Part shown: positions 21,744 through 35,886 of the stretch, one piece after another
Position numbering within the stretch: the stretch's first letter is position 1
How the letters are laid out: every line of letters starts with the position of its first letter
Origin: Gonocerus acuteangulatus
Lineage: Eukaryota; Arthropoda; Insecta; Hemiptera; Coreidae
DNA length: 64,000 nt
Assembly (NCBI GenBank): GCA_946811695.1
Contig: OX328128.1
Span: 31,225,915-31,289,914 of the forward strand
Direction of reading: 5' to 3'
Position numbers and translations under genes: made by a program
The notes under the pieces: generated by a model
Databases searched by the model: none
Seen by the model: the letters and a program-made list of their open reading frames with translations, nothing else
What the model was told of the DNA's origin: nothing

Positions 21744-24510
21744 TGTGAGTTGTTCATTTTGTTACATAAAGGATGACGAAAACGCTATGCTCTGTGTGTA
21801 GAAGGGCGATGTGCCACGATCACCGATCACCAAAATGTGTTGAATGTTAACATGTCTCAATTGGACATAACATTGTATATTCCTTAAGTTCCTATTTTTT
21901 ATGGCTTTAGAACATCCTGGTTTATTGTTAGTTAAAAATATTTTCAGGATAATTATTTGGTGTATGAACAATATTAATTAATATTTTGCAGATTTATTCC
22001 AGTTTGAATTCATTTCTTGATGTTCCTGTTCCATACGTTGTTGTTGTATAAAAAAAGCAAAAGAAATAATTGAAATTTATTTATTTTAAAAATGTTCAAA
22101 GTATGGGGGTTAAATTTATCCCACGGTGTCATTACCGTAGATGTTAATGGCAGTGTCAATCCAGGGTTAATTTTATTTTATTTTGCCCTCTTTAATATAC
22201 AGGGTGCAACGGATAAAAGTATCAACTTTTCAGGTAGTGGATAGCAGAACTCAAGTTCAACAAAAAATTTCCTATAAAGTGTGGTTCAATTCCCAACAGA
22301 AACTGAGTAAATTCAAATTAATTTTTTTTTTATGTCAGTCAGGTTTTTTAATGAATAAGTAGTGATTACTGAAAACTTGTTTATGTTAAATAAAATCCAA
22401 TCAAACCATCGTAAAGTAGATAAAATTTCCTTTGGGAAACCAAGGTTTGTAATGTTTCTATGTTCATTTTGAAGGGGGTCCCTGGCTAATTTTCCCTCCT
22501 GTAGGGAGGGAGAATAAACAAATCTACAATTTAATCCAAGAATCAAATAATTTCTATAACTTCACATGGGAAAGGATTTAGTAGAATAAAAATAAATAAT
22601 GATAAAATATTTATTTAATTTCAATAACAAATTTTCTTTAAATAAAGAAACTAGCAAATATATAACATTAAATAAATTAACAACTTGCATTGCAAGTTTG
22701 CGTTACTTTCGTTTAACCCATACACTTATTTAGTTGTATCACAATACAATTAAACTCTTTAATAACAATTCAACTAAGAGCTATTGTGCCTTAATGTTAG
22801 GAGTGTAATATATTTTTACATGCATGGTTAAACTTCACTAGCTAAATATCTCAATGGAAAAAGTCATGTAAATATGATAGAGTCAGGGGAAATCTTGTGC
22901 TTGATCGAATCAAACCCTGAAGATGACAGGATGAAATCTGGGAAGTTTTACATTAGGCAGCGCTAACATCCCAAGATAGTTTGGGGAGAGTGTTAACATC
23001 CTAAGAATAAATAGTGTAATTTAAGAATCCATCTTGTTAGATGTTCTCAGATTTAGTGTTCTTGGGGAAATAACCTTTCGGTAAGTTTCCTGAAAGAGGG
23101 CTTGGATATATTTACTTCCAATGAAGACACTAAGTGACTCCGGAAAGTACTTTTCTGAGATTAAAAAAGTCTATAAGGCAGCGACTGAATTGATTTAAGC
23201 TTTGTAACATAATGCCACATTACTGTTAAAAAGCTCGGCTCAAAATAACTGCATATATTCCTTTGTTTTCCTACAGACTCAGTACTAAAAATAATGTCTA
23301 ATATGGTGGTCAAAAGTGCTGTATGCAGAGGGATATTGACATCTAAAAAGACACAAAAAGGAAAAGAAAAAATGGTGTTGGCAAACAAATCTATTTAGGG
23401 AAAGAGAACTTATTGGAGGTGTCATATTAAAGAATATTTTTGTGTAACAAGAAATCATTAGGACAATGTAAACATTTTGTTCAAATGTTTTGTAGAGATT
23501 TTGAATATCAGCTAAATATTTTAGGCTTAGAAATTACAAAAGATGATTCAATCTTCAGTAAACCTATGAGTGAAAAAATTGTCCGCTACAATTTTATGGG
23601 TATATGGAAAATTCTTTACCAGTTTAGGCAAGTTAACTGAATTGTAATGTAGCATCCAAAAATGTTAAAAAAAAAAATTGATAGCCCCCTCCCCAAAAAA
23701 ATTAATAGCCAAAAGCACTTATGGACGAGCAGTGTGTTTCTCACTAAGCTAATTGTAATATCATGCTTTATTATAACTTTCTATTTCAAGTAATTTGTCT
23801 TAAGACAGTTTTGGGCATTTTAAGTTTAGAGGAAATGACTTCACAAGATGGCAACATGCAACCCAGAAACTTTTATTTAGACATAATGGGTGGAATGAAT
23901 AAAAGCTAGGATCTAGCAGGTAGAATCTAGCCTTTAGATTTAGCTCTTCCTCAATATGGAGTGAATAAACAAGAGCTACTTCTAACTAGGAAGATCTAAG
24001 TAAGTTAGACTCATCTCCTGATAAACTAAGGAAATGCTAAGGGTAGCTGGTGCTAACCCCCTAGCATCATCATTCCTACCTCCCTCCCTCATCCCTGTTC
24101 CTTCCTGTCAGGGTTTGTTGATGCTTGTCTCTCTCTCTCCCCATCGGGCCCAGTATGTCTTTAGCTGTGACACACACAACTTCCCAAGTTGATAAAACAA
24201 ATTTTTAGGGACAGCAAACATGTTCAAATTATCTTCTCAAAATGCTCCTGAGCAATATTAGCAAAAGCATTATGTAAACTGTTATCAAATGTGTGATGTG
24301 ATTATTGCAATTCCCAGATTCCATCCAAATCGCTTACAGAGAAATTTTGAGCACATAGAATTCCCTGTCATCATTTTACCGATGATTTCATACATGCATA
24401 CCAAACTTAAGCAATACATATATTTACAAAATTGCCTTATACTTACAATACTGACAGTACTACTTCTTAACTTCATCCAGAACAGATTTATTAGCGACAT
24501 GACAATAAAG

Positions 24511-24513
<3 letters not shown>

Positions 24514-24571
<58 letters not shown>
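24514..24571. repeat. (TA)n microsatellite
   Basis: About 28 units in intergenic DNA. Confidence 0.95.
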
Positions 24572-24574
<3 letters not shown>

Positions 24575-25034
24575 CAGTTATTTACAGTTCTAATGACTAA
24601 TTTAAAATCTCACTGAGCTGTTCACAGTCTAATGTACTAGTTCAAACTACTATTACTGGACAATAACATCAAATTATTTTCTAGAAACTTGTTTTTCTAA
24701 ATTAGGAATATATTTTATTGGTGATTGTGGTCGCCTGAATATTTGATTTGGATTTTTCGAAATTTCAAGGTATGACTACTTTATCAGGTACCTTTTATTT
24801 TACTATATTCACCAAAAAATATGGGCCATTGCATCAATAAAATCATTTATATTGACCATAAAATATGAAGTATTTTTCTTATGCAGGCAAAAGGTCTATT
24901 AAAAAGAGAGTTGATTGTACATCTCTAGTCTCAGGAAATACAGACTTTGTGGAGCTCTGCGAATACATAAATACAGACTTCTAAATCACATCATCTTTTA
25001 AAGAAATTGGGGGTGAATCCATCTAAGCATAATC

Positions 25035-25335
25035 TGTTAGAGATCTCAACTTATTTAACATGAGCTCAAAGCTTATTTAACAATGAATTTCTTCTAAAAA
25101 GTGGGGTATTCTCTTCTTATTATTCTAAAAAGAGGAGATATCAACTTATCTTACATAAGCTTAATGCTTATTGAACAATGATATTTTTCTAAAAAAGTGG
25201 GGTATTCTCAATTTCTTATTATTCTAAAAAGTGGAGATCTCCATGTTTTGTTCTAAAAAGTGGAGATCTTAACTTATTAAATAAGTGCTTAAAGCTTATT
25301 GAACAATGAAATTTTTATAAAAAGTGGGGTAGCTG
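25035..25335. repeat. Degenerate tandem repeat, about 95-130 bp period
   Basis: The block GAGATCTCAACTTATTTAAC...GCTTATT...TCTAAAAAGTGGGGTA recurs three times with drift. Confidence 0.65.
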
Positions 25336-27795
25336 TAGAGGCTGGAAAAGAGCTTTACAAATAAATAAGTCTTGTAATATTTAAAATAGAACTTTACGTA
25401 ATTTACCAGATTCGAAGCCCTTGAAATGGTTTTAAAAAATAATTGCTAATTTTTTTTATTTACTTATTTAAATAAAAAAAGAAAAAAAAATTAAAGACAA
25501 TTTTTAATTTGTTTTCCACTATTAAACACACTAATGGAATGCAGGCAACGAGACGGTACAAACCTACTGAACAACATAAACAAACTTTTGACAGATGATA
25601 GTCCTAAAATTGATGAAATTATATACCTTAGACAAACAAATATTTTTCACAAAAATTTAGGACAAACATACAAATTATAAATCATGTATGAGTTACCGTG
25701 GAGTGAAATAATTCATACAAAAAGTAAATAAGTTTATATAAACTTCCAGTTTAATCAATTTGATCTCTCCAGTCAAAATTTTAATTCTAATTTCATTATG
25801 TTCTTTATGTAGATGTAAATATTAATATCATAAATTCATAGACCTGTTGATGGGTTCTACCTACTAATCAATGTTGAAATCGCACACTACGGAGCTCTAA
25901 AACACAAATAAATAATTTCAAGCTTAACTAACTAATGTAGTTTTTATTTATCAGCCCCTATTCAACAAAAAAATGTTAAATTGGGGAAAAAATAAACAAA
26001 TGTTTAACCATTTCAAAACATTACAGCAATCTCGTTATTTGGCCGGGACCTTGTTGCAACGAATTTCTCGCCTACCTCTCTACCTCCATGAACCTTTCTT
26101 ATAATTTCCGATCAATTTCACCCCCTCAATTGTAAAAAGCAGTTAGCAGTAGGAAAAGGGTAAATTTATCCTATTCAGTGTTTGTCTATAGAAATTAAAT
26201 TGTCTCTTGAATTTGAAGTCTCTTATCACATACTTTAATTTCGGACACAATTTATGGAACACCCTCAATGCACAATAACAAAATAACAGAACAGATTCTA
26301 CAGACTAGCACCTAAAAAGCTAAAAAAAGAACAGCATCCCATTTGGAGTGCTGAGCCAATATAGTTCTGCCCTAAACTATAGGCAAAGCCAAGTTATGAT
26401 ACACACATTGCTTGCTGAATACATGTATTTTTTCACTCTTTTTCGTCTTCCTTTGCAACAAGGAGGCTGGTTTAATCTACACATTATTCTAGGTTCTTGT
26501 TTAAATTAAATCAACCAAAAAATTAAGTGGCATTTTTTAAGCTGAATTTTGATATAGAATAAGTTTGTTGACTGAATTACTAACAACAAAATGTGCACGG
26601 TGTAGGAATGGACTGTAGCAAGTATAAAGGTAATGGTACCTTTTAGGGGAAAACCAAGGAAAGCTTGTTAAATACTAGAGAATTATGGTAAAAGTGAAAG
26701 CTAAGGTTATCTAGCTAAAGTAGGTGGTCTTAGTCTCTAGTATTAGAGAGCAGAATGTACTCTGAAGACTAGTTTTTTGGGATGAACATCAGGCAAGAAA
26801 TGACACAAGAATAAATGAATATATTGTATAATTTGTGGGGAATATAAATCCCACCTTGATTATCGGGTTTTGTAACCTGATTATTAGGTTTAACGACTTT
26901 AAGTTGGATGTAATTAAGCTAGAAGACAGGCCATCATGGAATGACTTTCTTCGTTTTAAATCTGATTGGATGGTTTTGGAATAGATAAGACGTGGGTTGG
27001 TGAGAAATGAACATACAGTGAAAGACAAAGGCAGTGAGTAACTCATGTTTATATTAGGAATAACTAAGATTTGAAAAAATAAATTTAAAAATGATGAAAA
27101 ATTGTGGAAATGATATTTCTACAAAATCTAAGCCGTTTACTGACAACAAAATATTTATTTCCTTTGAGCTAGGTATAACAACATCAATAGTCATAGAATA
27201 AAAATGCTGAAGGAATAAGGTAATTTAAGGATATAATCTAGGCCATTTTTGTCATCACAAGTGTTCCATTGATAAAGCAAAGGCCCTTTTGGTAACAAAG
27301 TTTGATTATCAATGCCTTCCTGATACATATAACAAAATAATAGTTCAAAATGCTTAATTTCAATTTTGAATGTATAATATTACAAGTGAGCAGGGCACTG
27401 AAGATGGAAATTTATTTCCACAATTAATATAGGAAAAAGGCCTTTGAGCAAAAGGGGCTTTTGACTATACATACATTGTAGTCATGGCTCCACTCAGCAT
27501 CCATTGGATTTGCTATTTTGTCCACCATATCCTTCACTGATACTCAAGACAATCCAGAAACCATTGAATAAAGATTTCTTCGCCTTTACATCTCGAATAA
27601 CGGGTGGAATATAATGCTACTTTAGGATAACTTGTCCATTAAATGGAAGACAAATTAAACATTTGTTTGACCTAATACTCATACTCATACTAATATTCAT
27701 ACTTAACATAATAGAAAAACTGTACATGGTCATGTACAATTCTTTGAGAGTTCTTTTTTGGTATTCCAATTAATACAAAAATATAAGATGATTAT

Positions 27796-28037
27796 TTATG
27801 AATACTCTTTGATGATATCGGTCATAGAGGTAATGCTGCCGAAGAGAGCGGCCAAGAAGGTGATTATCATGAGACCGATATTCTTCCATAGTATCCAGTT
27901 CCAGCGTCCGAAGCCCTTGTCCCAGACCATGACGGTCTCCACCAGCGCAGGGAACAAGAACCCGCACATAGAGAAGCCCAAAGCGCCGAGGAGAGATATC
28001 ACAGGCCCCAGGTTTGGCACTGCTATTGCCAGCAAGA
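27796..28037 (-). CDS. PAT transporter, terminal exon
   Basis: 242 nt after TTTGTTCCAG. Encodes the last membrane helices ([20 protein letters not shown] onward, [12 protein letters not shown]) and ends IIKEYS, TAA. Confidence 0.9.
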
Positions 28038-28725
28038 CTGGAACAAAGTGTAATCTAATAAATATATATATCATATTCACCAAAGTAATAATAACATTTT
28101 AAATTAATTTATTAAAAAAAAACTGTTTAAGCTTCGTTAGAAAAATGCTTTTAACATAGGCCTTGCGTGAGTCAGGCAGGATTATGTATTAAGTATTATG
28201 CCGGACTCACACAAGGGGACATGGCGAGAGGACTTCCTAACAAGGAAAGCCCCAGAAGAAGTGTGAACAAAGCAAGTGTGGGCTAAATATTTCAAATAAA
28301 GTAGTTAAAACAACAGATGGAGAACTGCTTTATTGACCCCCTGCCATAGAAAGAAATAAGAAGAATTAAAATATATACACATATGAAAAATACTGAAAGA
28401 AGTTGATGACAACCACCCCCCCCCCCCCCAAAAAAAATAGACATAGCCAAACGGTTGAAATTACCTTTGTCAACACTTGCGACTATTATCGATAAGAGGA
28501 AAGAAATCTAGAATTTTTTGACATGAAACTTGAAAATATAATAATGCACAACGTTATCTAACAACAAAATATGTACAAATAATAAACTTGTGACTTTTTT
28601 TATGAAGAATTAATTTTATTTTAAAATAGCCACAAAACCTAATACTATTCAGTTATACAAAATATTCACTTATATGAAACATTTTCCACTCCCCCTCACA
28701 TTCCTATAAGTGAGACTCCACTGAC

Positions 28726-28787
<62 letters not shown>

Positions 28788-29242
28788 GGTGTCTTGGTTC
28801 GGCAAAAATAAGAAAATTGAATATATTTAAAAGTTAATATAGAAAAAGTTGATTTAGAAATGTTTTTAGTATAATTTCCTTAAATCTCAGGGTTCATTTA
28901 AAATTACCAAACTCACCACATACGGATTTATGAATAAAACCATTTGAATAATTAATTAATTTAATAAATTTCCTGAAATAAAAAGCATGAGAAATATATT
29001 ATTAGAATCATTTCTTACCATCTGTCCTTTTATGTGTTTTTTTTATTTTTATTTTTTTATTTTTTTTTATTTTTTTATTATCAAGACTCTCATAACGCAG
29101 ATGATTCGCTTGATAATTACAAATGTGTTCTTATAATTAAACAGTTGTTACAATTTCTTATTGATATTTCATATAAAGTAAAAACATTAATTAACAATAA
29201 AAGTATTTTACAAATTATTATAACAGTTATAAGTATGCACAC

Positions 29243-29320
<78 letters not shown>

Positions 29321-32300
29321 CATGTATATATATTAAAACATTATTATATACATTGCTTTTATACACTATGTGTAATTCATGTTATACACATGTACATACA
29401 TACGTATTCATAAACTCACGCATATAAATCACGATTAAGTGAAAATAAAATTAATTTAAAATAACAAATAATTATAATGAAGATTATCTTTTCTCCAATG
29501 CTACCAGATATCAGAAGCAACTTTAGAGTCTAAAATTAAATCTTGTTGTATAGCTGTGTGTGTTTTAGATGTTGAAAAATAGTGTTTATGGATTGGCTAC
29601 CCTCTTTCAAAAGTTCAGTCATGTCGTACGGTATTTGTAAGTAATCGCGTCTTCTACATTCTGTCAATATGTGTTTAACTGTTAGAGGTAAGTTACACTG
29701 TCTGCAAGTAGGTTTTTCAGTATTAGTCATTAAAAACGAGTGTGTGAGTAAAGTATGTCCGATTCTTAAACGACATAAGACGACTTCTTCTCGTCTCACA
29801 TCCCGTGAGCTTGATGACCAAGCTTGAACTGTATGCTTAATTTCTCTGAGTTTGTTGTCTCGTGTAAGTTGCCAATATTGCTGCCAGTTGTTTAAAGTTT
29901 TAGTGTAAGTAAGTCTTTTAATATCTTGTAATGTCAAGAGATCAATGTCATTTGTATCTCTTCGTGTCGCTAATTTTGCTAGTTCGTCTACGTTAGTGCT
30001 TTCAGAAATATTTTCATGTCCGGGTAACCATATCATTTTAATTTGTATATTGTTTTCCTGTAACCGGTGTATATGATCTAATATTTGTTTGACAATGGGG
30101 TGTGTTGTGTATATGTTGTTAAGAGAGAATAAGGAACTGAGCGAATCAGTAAATAACATTACCTGGTTATAATCAGTAGTCTGTATTCTGCTGATACCTA
30201 ACAGAATGGCCTGTAATTCAGCACTGTATACACTTGCATTTTGTAGCAGTTTTTCTTGATAGAAATCTTGGCCAACAATTGCACCTGAACCTGTACCGAA
30301 ACTTGTTTTCGAGCCGTCAGTAAATATCTTTAGGGCGTGTGGGTTCTCGGATTTCAATGCTGTAAACATTTTACTGTACATAGTTGAGGCTAGAGGCTCA
30401 TTTTTCTTTATTTTTGATAATGTTAGATTTACACTTAAATTCCTTATTCTCCAAGGGGGAAAAGCCGTATCTTTGTAAGTGTAAATAGGTGTTTCTAGTT
30501 CATTGCCTTCAATTTCCATGAGGCGTAATAGTAAGGGTTTCGGTGCTCTTTTTCTTTGCCTGTATAAGTGTGTGCAAGTGTTGGTAGTGTAACTAGATGT
30601 ACAATGTGTATTTAGGAATCTTGAGTGGTGAATAAATTTTAGACCAATAATTTGACGTCTATACTCCAAAGGCATTTCACCTGATTCGACGTAAAGGCTC
30701 AAAGCCGGACTTGATCTGAAAGCACCAGTTGCAAGCCTGATTCCTGTATTGTGAATGGCGTCTACAAGTTTTAGTCTAGTCTTACTGGCAGATGAGTAAG
30801 CTATACATCCGTAGTCCAGTAATGACCTGGTATAGGCACGATAAAATGTAAGCATTACTGATCTGTCGGCACCCCATTTTGTGTTAGAGAGGATTCTGAG
30901 TAGATTCAGAGACTTTTTGCATCTAATCAGAAGCTCTTTTAGATGGGGTAACCATGTAAGTCGTGAATCAAAAGTCAGTCCTAAAAATTTGATTGTTTCT
31001 GTACTGTTTATGTCGGTAGAGTAAAGTGTAATTTGTGGTATTGGTCGAGTTCTTTTTCTTGTAAATAAAATTGCCTTTGATTTTTCAACAGATATTTTAA
31101 AGCCAGTAAGGTTACACCAATTTTCTAGGTTATGAATTGCGGTTTGTATGTTTTCCTGGGCTAATTGGTAATAGTGTGATGTCGTATAGATAAGTAGATC
31201 ATCGGCATACAAGCAGTATGACACATTTTGTGGAATATAGTCAGTAATCGAATTCAAGGCTATAGCGAATAGTGTAGGACTCAGAACACCTCCTTGAGGA
31301 ACTCCGTTCGACTGAATGAAAACATCTGATAACTCCGTACCTATCCTCACTCTAAATGTGCGATTGGAGAGATAGTTTACCAAGAAGCATAACACACTTC
31401 CTTGGATGTTCCATTTGTGTAATTGATCAATAATTATTCTTCTCCATACGGTATCAAATGCCTTTTCTATGTCTAAAGACACTGTCAGCATATATTCTTT
31501 TTTTACAAATGTATTTAATATGTCCGTTTCAAGCCGAGCTATATGGTGCATCGTTGAATGGCCTGGTCGAAAACCACACTGGAAGCCAGATAGTAGGTTG
31601 TTCTTTTCCAGATACCAAAGCAATCTCTTGTTTACCATCCGCTCGAATACTTTGCTAAGGCAGCTAGAGAGTGAAATTGGTCTATAACTTGAGGGAAATC
31701 TTTTATCTTTTCCTGGTTTCAACAAAGGAATGATAATTGATTCATTCCACATTAGAGGATAGGTACAGTTCTCATAGAATTGATTAAAACTTGAGAGAAG
31801 AAGACATAGGCACTCGCTGGGTAGTTTTTTAATCATGTCGTACTGTATTTTGTCTTGTCCTGGAGAGGTTGGTTTTAGTGATGAGAGAGTTTGAGTTAAT
31901 TCTTGGAGGGTAAATGGTTCATTTAGCGGGTGTGGGAAGTTATGAATCGTTGGAGTAGGTGTGGTCTCGAGGAGCTGTTTATGTCTTAAGAATTCCTCTG
32001 TGAAATGTGCATCACTCGAGGTAAATGAGAAATGGTGTCCAAGAACGTTAGAGATAGTCCGTGGGTCGGTTTCAATGTCATTGTTTATGAGAAGTCCTGT
32101 AATGGGGGCACGGTACTTTTTGTGCTGAATTTTATTAATTTTTTGCCAAATGCTTTGAAGCGGGGTATATTTGTTTATAGAGGAAACAAATTCGCTCCAA
32201 CATTTTTTCTTACTGGTTTTAACTACCCATTGAGCTTTAGCCTTCTTCCTCTTATATTCATAGAGAAGTTGATCAGATGGATTCATTCGGAATAAACGTA

Positions 32301-35300
32301 AGGCTCTTTTTCTATCATTTATTGCTGCTCTGCATTCTTCATTCCACCAAGGAACGGGTGTCTTTTTGTAGTTTCCTGTGGTTATTGGTATAGACTGTTC
32401 TGCTGCACTGTTAATGATATGTGTTATATCTTCAATAGATGTAGTGTTCAGTGTGTCTAATTTCTGTAAGATAAGGTTTTGATATAGATCCCAGTTTGCT
32501 TTTTTAATGTTATATATAGATGTTGTGTTAAATAGAGGTAATGTTAGATCGTGTTTTAGGATAATTGGGAAGTGGTCACTACCATGAGAGTCTTGGCAGA
32601 CATTCCAAGAGAAACGTGTGTATACATTAGGTGAAGCGAGTGAGATATCAATGTTAGTAAGAGTTCCCGTTCTTGAACATAAGTGAGTTGGTGCGTTAGT
32701 GTTGAGTGGTACCAGATCAAAATTTTCAAAGATTGTTTGTAAATGATACCCCCTGTGATTTGTATTATTTGCTCCCCAAATTACACTCTCCGCATTAATA
32801 TCAGAGAGAAGTAATATAGGCGGAGGTAATTGTGCCAATAAGTCATTTATAGCGTGTATGTCTAAGGGTTCACTTGGTGGAAGGTACACAGAGCAGATAG
32901 TGATCCGAAAAGGTAGATGCACTGACACTGCGACTGCCTGAATTGTCGACAGAAGGTTTAGAGGTTCACTGTAAGTGTCATCTCTGACACAGACAGCAAC
33001 TCCTCCACATGCTTTATTCCCAAAAATGTAATCATGCCTATAAATGGTGAAGCCATGTATGCTGAAGTCTTTACCAGGTGTAAGATGTGTTTCCTGTAAG
33101 GCTGCAATTCGTACATTCTCTTCTCGAAAAAGAAGCCTCAAGTCAGCAAAGTGTCTTTTTAAACCATTAATATTCCACTGGAGTATTGACATCAAATTGG
33201 AAAACTTTTAGAAATCTGGAAACAGTTATGTGAAATGATAAGCATAAAGAGGATAAATAAATAAAGAAAAGGAAAAGTGAAATTATAAGCATAAAGAGAA
33301 TAAATAAATAATGAAAAAGTATTAAGAAAAAATATGCAAAAATTACTAATCCTAGTGTTCTGTGATGACAGAGTAACTGCAATATGTAGATCTCTAGGAT
33401 TTTTGATTCCGCTTAGATTTTCCTTCCGGGAGAGTCAACTTGCTTCCTCCGCTTAGAAGATTTTCAGTGGTGTTTATCATTTCTTCGTCTCCCTTTTGGT
33501 CCTTCTTCTTTATCGCTTTATCTTCCTTGACGAATTTCTTTTCCAAAGTAGAAAAGAGGGTTTCAAGTTTATTAAAACGTTCCAGCAGTAGGTCATTTGA
33601 TGCAGAATTATCATTTGAGTCGATATCTTTTGTGGTCCATTTATCTGAGGTTTGAATACTTTTAAAATTTTCTGAAATAGATTTTTCCAGTGCCTCCATT
33701 CTTTTTTCTAGATTAGAGACCATTTCCATCAGTTTATTATTTACTGTGCTATTGCAGTCTATATTTGACTTGATTGTATTTGCATACGATTTTTTCGTAG
33801 AGGATATCTGTTTCTTGGCTTCGTAATAGCTTACTTTGCTAGTAACCATTATTTTTTTAATTTTGATTTCTTCATTTAATTTAGGGCATTCTTTGTCTAA
33901 ATTGGGGTGGTTGCCACTGCATAAGCGACATGTGAGCATCGAACAGTCCCCTTCGTGGACTTCTAAGGAACATCCTTTACAAATTGAGGGATTTTCGCAC
34001 CTATTCTTCCGGTGGCCTATTTTGTAGCAATTTGTGCATATCATCGGCTGCGGAATGTAGGGGCGGATCGGTATAGATAAATAACCTGCTTTAATTTTTT
34101 CAGGAAGATATGGGGTCTCAAAAGTCGCTAAGAAGAGTGCGCTTGTATTGTTTTGAGCTCTTCCTAATCTTCTTATCGACGATACACATTGGTCCTCTAG
34201 TTCTGCAGCTATTTCATTGTCAGAAACATTCCTCAGGTCTCTACAGTAAAATACGCCCTGACTCTTGTTTAGTGTCCTATGAGGGCTAACGGATATTTTG
34301 ACATTATTAAAGTGAGTTGCACTTAGAATGTTGATAGCTGCTTTAGCATCAGCTACTTCCAAGAACAAGTACCCAGATTTTCTCATTTTTCTTATTCTGA
34401 TGGTTTTGGAGAAAGTTGATGTCCATTTGGATATAACAAACGGATTGATATTATTAAAGCTCTTACCTTCCCCATCCATTTTGACGATAAGGAACTTCGG
34501 TGTGGTGGTGGACGGCGTATTTACAGGAAGTTCTTCAGATGCTTTCCGCCAAGAAAAGCTTGCAGCTGAGTTTTCACCTTTTGGTGTCGGCTTCATATTT
34601 CCTTCTTTCACTTTCATTTTTAAATGATTTTAAACTTAAGTCATAGTTTGTAGGTGCAGACGAGCTCTGCCGAGAGTTGGCTTGTCTAGACAAGGCGGTC
34701 AGAACAAAGATAACTTTCAGGCGTCGGTAAACAAACACACACAAAGCCTCTACCGGTAGCAATAAACCGCCTACAGGTAGAGGCCACACAAAGCACGGAT
34801 CCCGGAGCACTCAAGAGGGACAACCTTCCTCGACCGTGTCTGAGGTGCGACTCCTTTTATGTGTTGAGACCATATTATATACCAGGAGAAAGGTTCATTA
34901 TAAATAAAATAGAGTTTGAAAAAATTGACTTATATTGAATAAAAAATATATAATTTAAGATTTGGCATGGCTGTGATATAAAAATAATATAAAAAATTGG
35001 TTGACTCACATATTTGTATCAATGTTGGGTTATTAAGAAATGTTAGAACATATTTAAAATATTATTTCATATATAAAAAGATAAAATTGGCCATTATTAG
35101 ATTTTAGATAGCTTTTCAATTTAAATTTAAGATTGGCAGTGAGTGAGTTATACTCAGCTTATTTACGGATGATGTTCTGGAAGTGGAGAGGCAGACTGCT
35201 TGTAGTTATTTTGAGGAGAATGATGGTCGGCTTCTAATTCTTGGAGTGGTGTCTGGCCATCATGTCCAGGTGAAGTGCTTGGTGTCGGCTGGCCAGCTGG

Positions 35301-35743
35301 TTCTGCATCGAGACTCGTTCCTCTACCTCTGGTGGTCGAATGGGGCGAGTGGTGGGGGAAGGCCCTTTTTATAGAGGCGTTACTCCCACCACACCAAGGG
35401 TGTCTGTCTTCAGCATTGCCACCTCGATGTTCAAAGTGCATTCTTGGAAGCACATCTATTGTTATCTTCCTGGGAACTTGTATACCTTATCCCTCCTAGC
35501 CGAGATATTTGGACTCTTCTTTTATTTAACACTGCCTTTTTTTAAAAAAAAATAAATACTGCCAAACTAAGCACTGCCAATTGCTATCTCTTTTATTACT
35601 CTTTTAATTATTTAATTGATTGACAAAGGAGAATATTTGTGATGGACTTATGGAATTTAACTTAGCCTTTATTTTGAATAGGAATGCTACTCTTTGCTAT
35701 GCCAGAAACTGACTCTTTCTAGAGCACCCCCTTTTAGATCATT

Positions 35744-35819
<76 letters not shown>

Positions 35820-35820
35820 G

Positions 35821-35886
<66 letters not shown>

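Larger units (their letters stand above)
19671..27795. other. Convergent intergenic region
   Basis: Lies between the ends of two genes that point toward each other. Apart from the entries above (GGCCATTAG repeat, piggyBac relic, possible exon, tandem repeat, TA tract), I see AT-rich unique-looking DNA with no supported gene. Confidence 0.55.
29039..34851 (-). mobile_element. Full-length non-LTR retrotransposon (jockey/I-type group)
   Basis: About 5.8 kb. Order on the minus strand: 5' UTR (34851-34618), ORF1 (34617-33394), 198-nt gap, ORF2 (33195-29536), a roughly 450-nt 3' UTR containing a 70-bp (TA)n tract, and an A-rich tail (the T-rich plus-strand run 29039-29080). The same 14 bases, TCCTTTTATGTGTT, occur at 29025-29038 and 34852-34865. 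This is the target-site duplication expected of target-primed reverse transcription and fixes both ends. Both ORFs are uninterrupted, so the insertion looks young and may still be competent. ORF1 with CCHC knuckles and ORF2 with endonuclease, RT, RNase H and a C-terminal Cys/His motif fit the I or jockey groups. It lies in the last PAT intron, in the transcribed sense. Confidence 0.95.

Noticed and set aside
23161..23640. Two frames (75 and 66 codons) on opposite strands
   Set aside because: No recognisable motif, no splice signals, AT-driven composition.
27758..28102. Plus-strand frame of 114 codons
   Set aside because: Antisense shadow of the last PAT exon.
33167..33382. 71-codon frame between ORF1 and ORF2 of the retrotransposon
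   Set aside because: Highly hydrophobic low-complexity translation of an AT-rich linker; no analogue in related elements.
35163..35453. Overlapping frames on both strands near the retrotransposon
   Set aside because: Pro/Ser/His-rich translation of slightly GC-rich intron DNA; no family similarity and lies inside a PAT intron.
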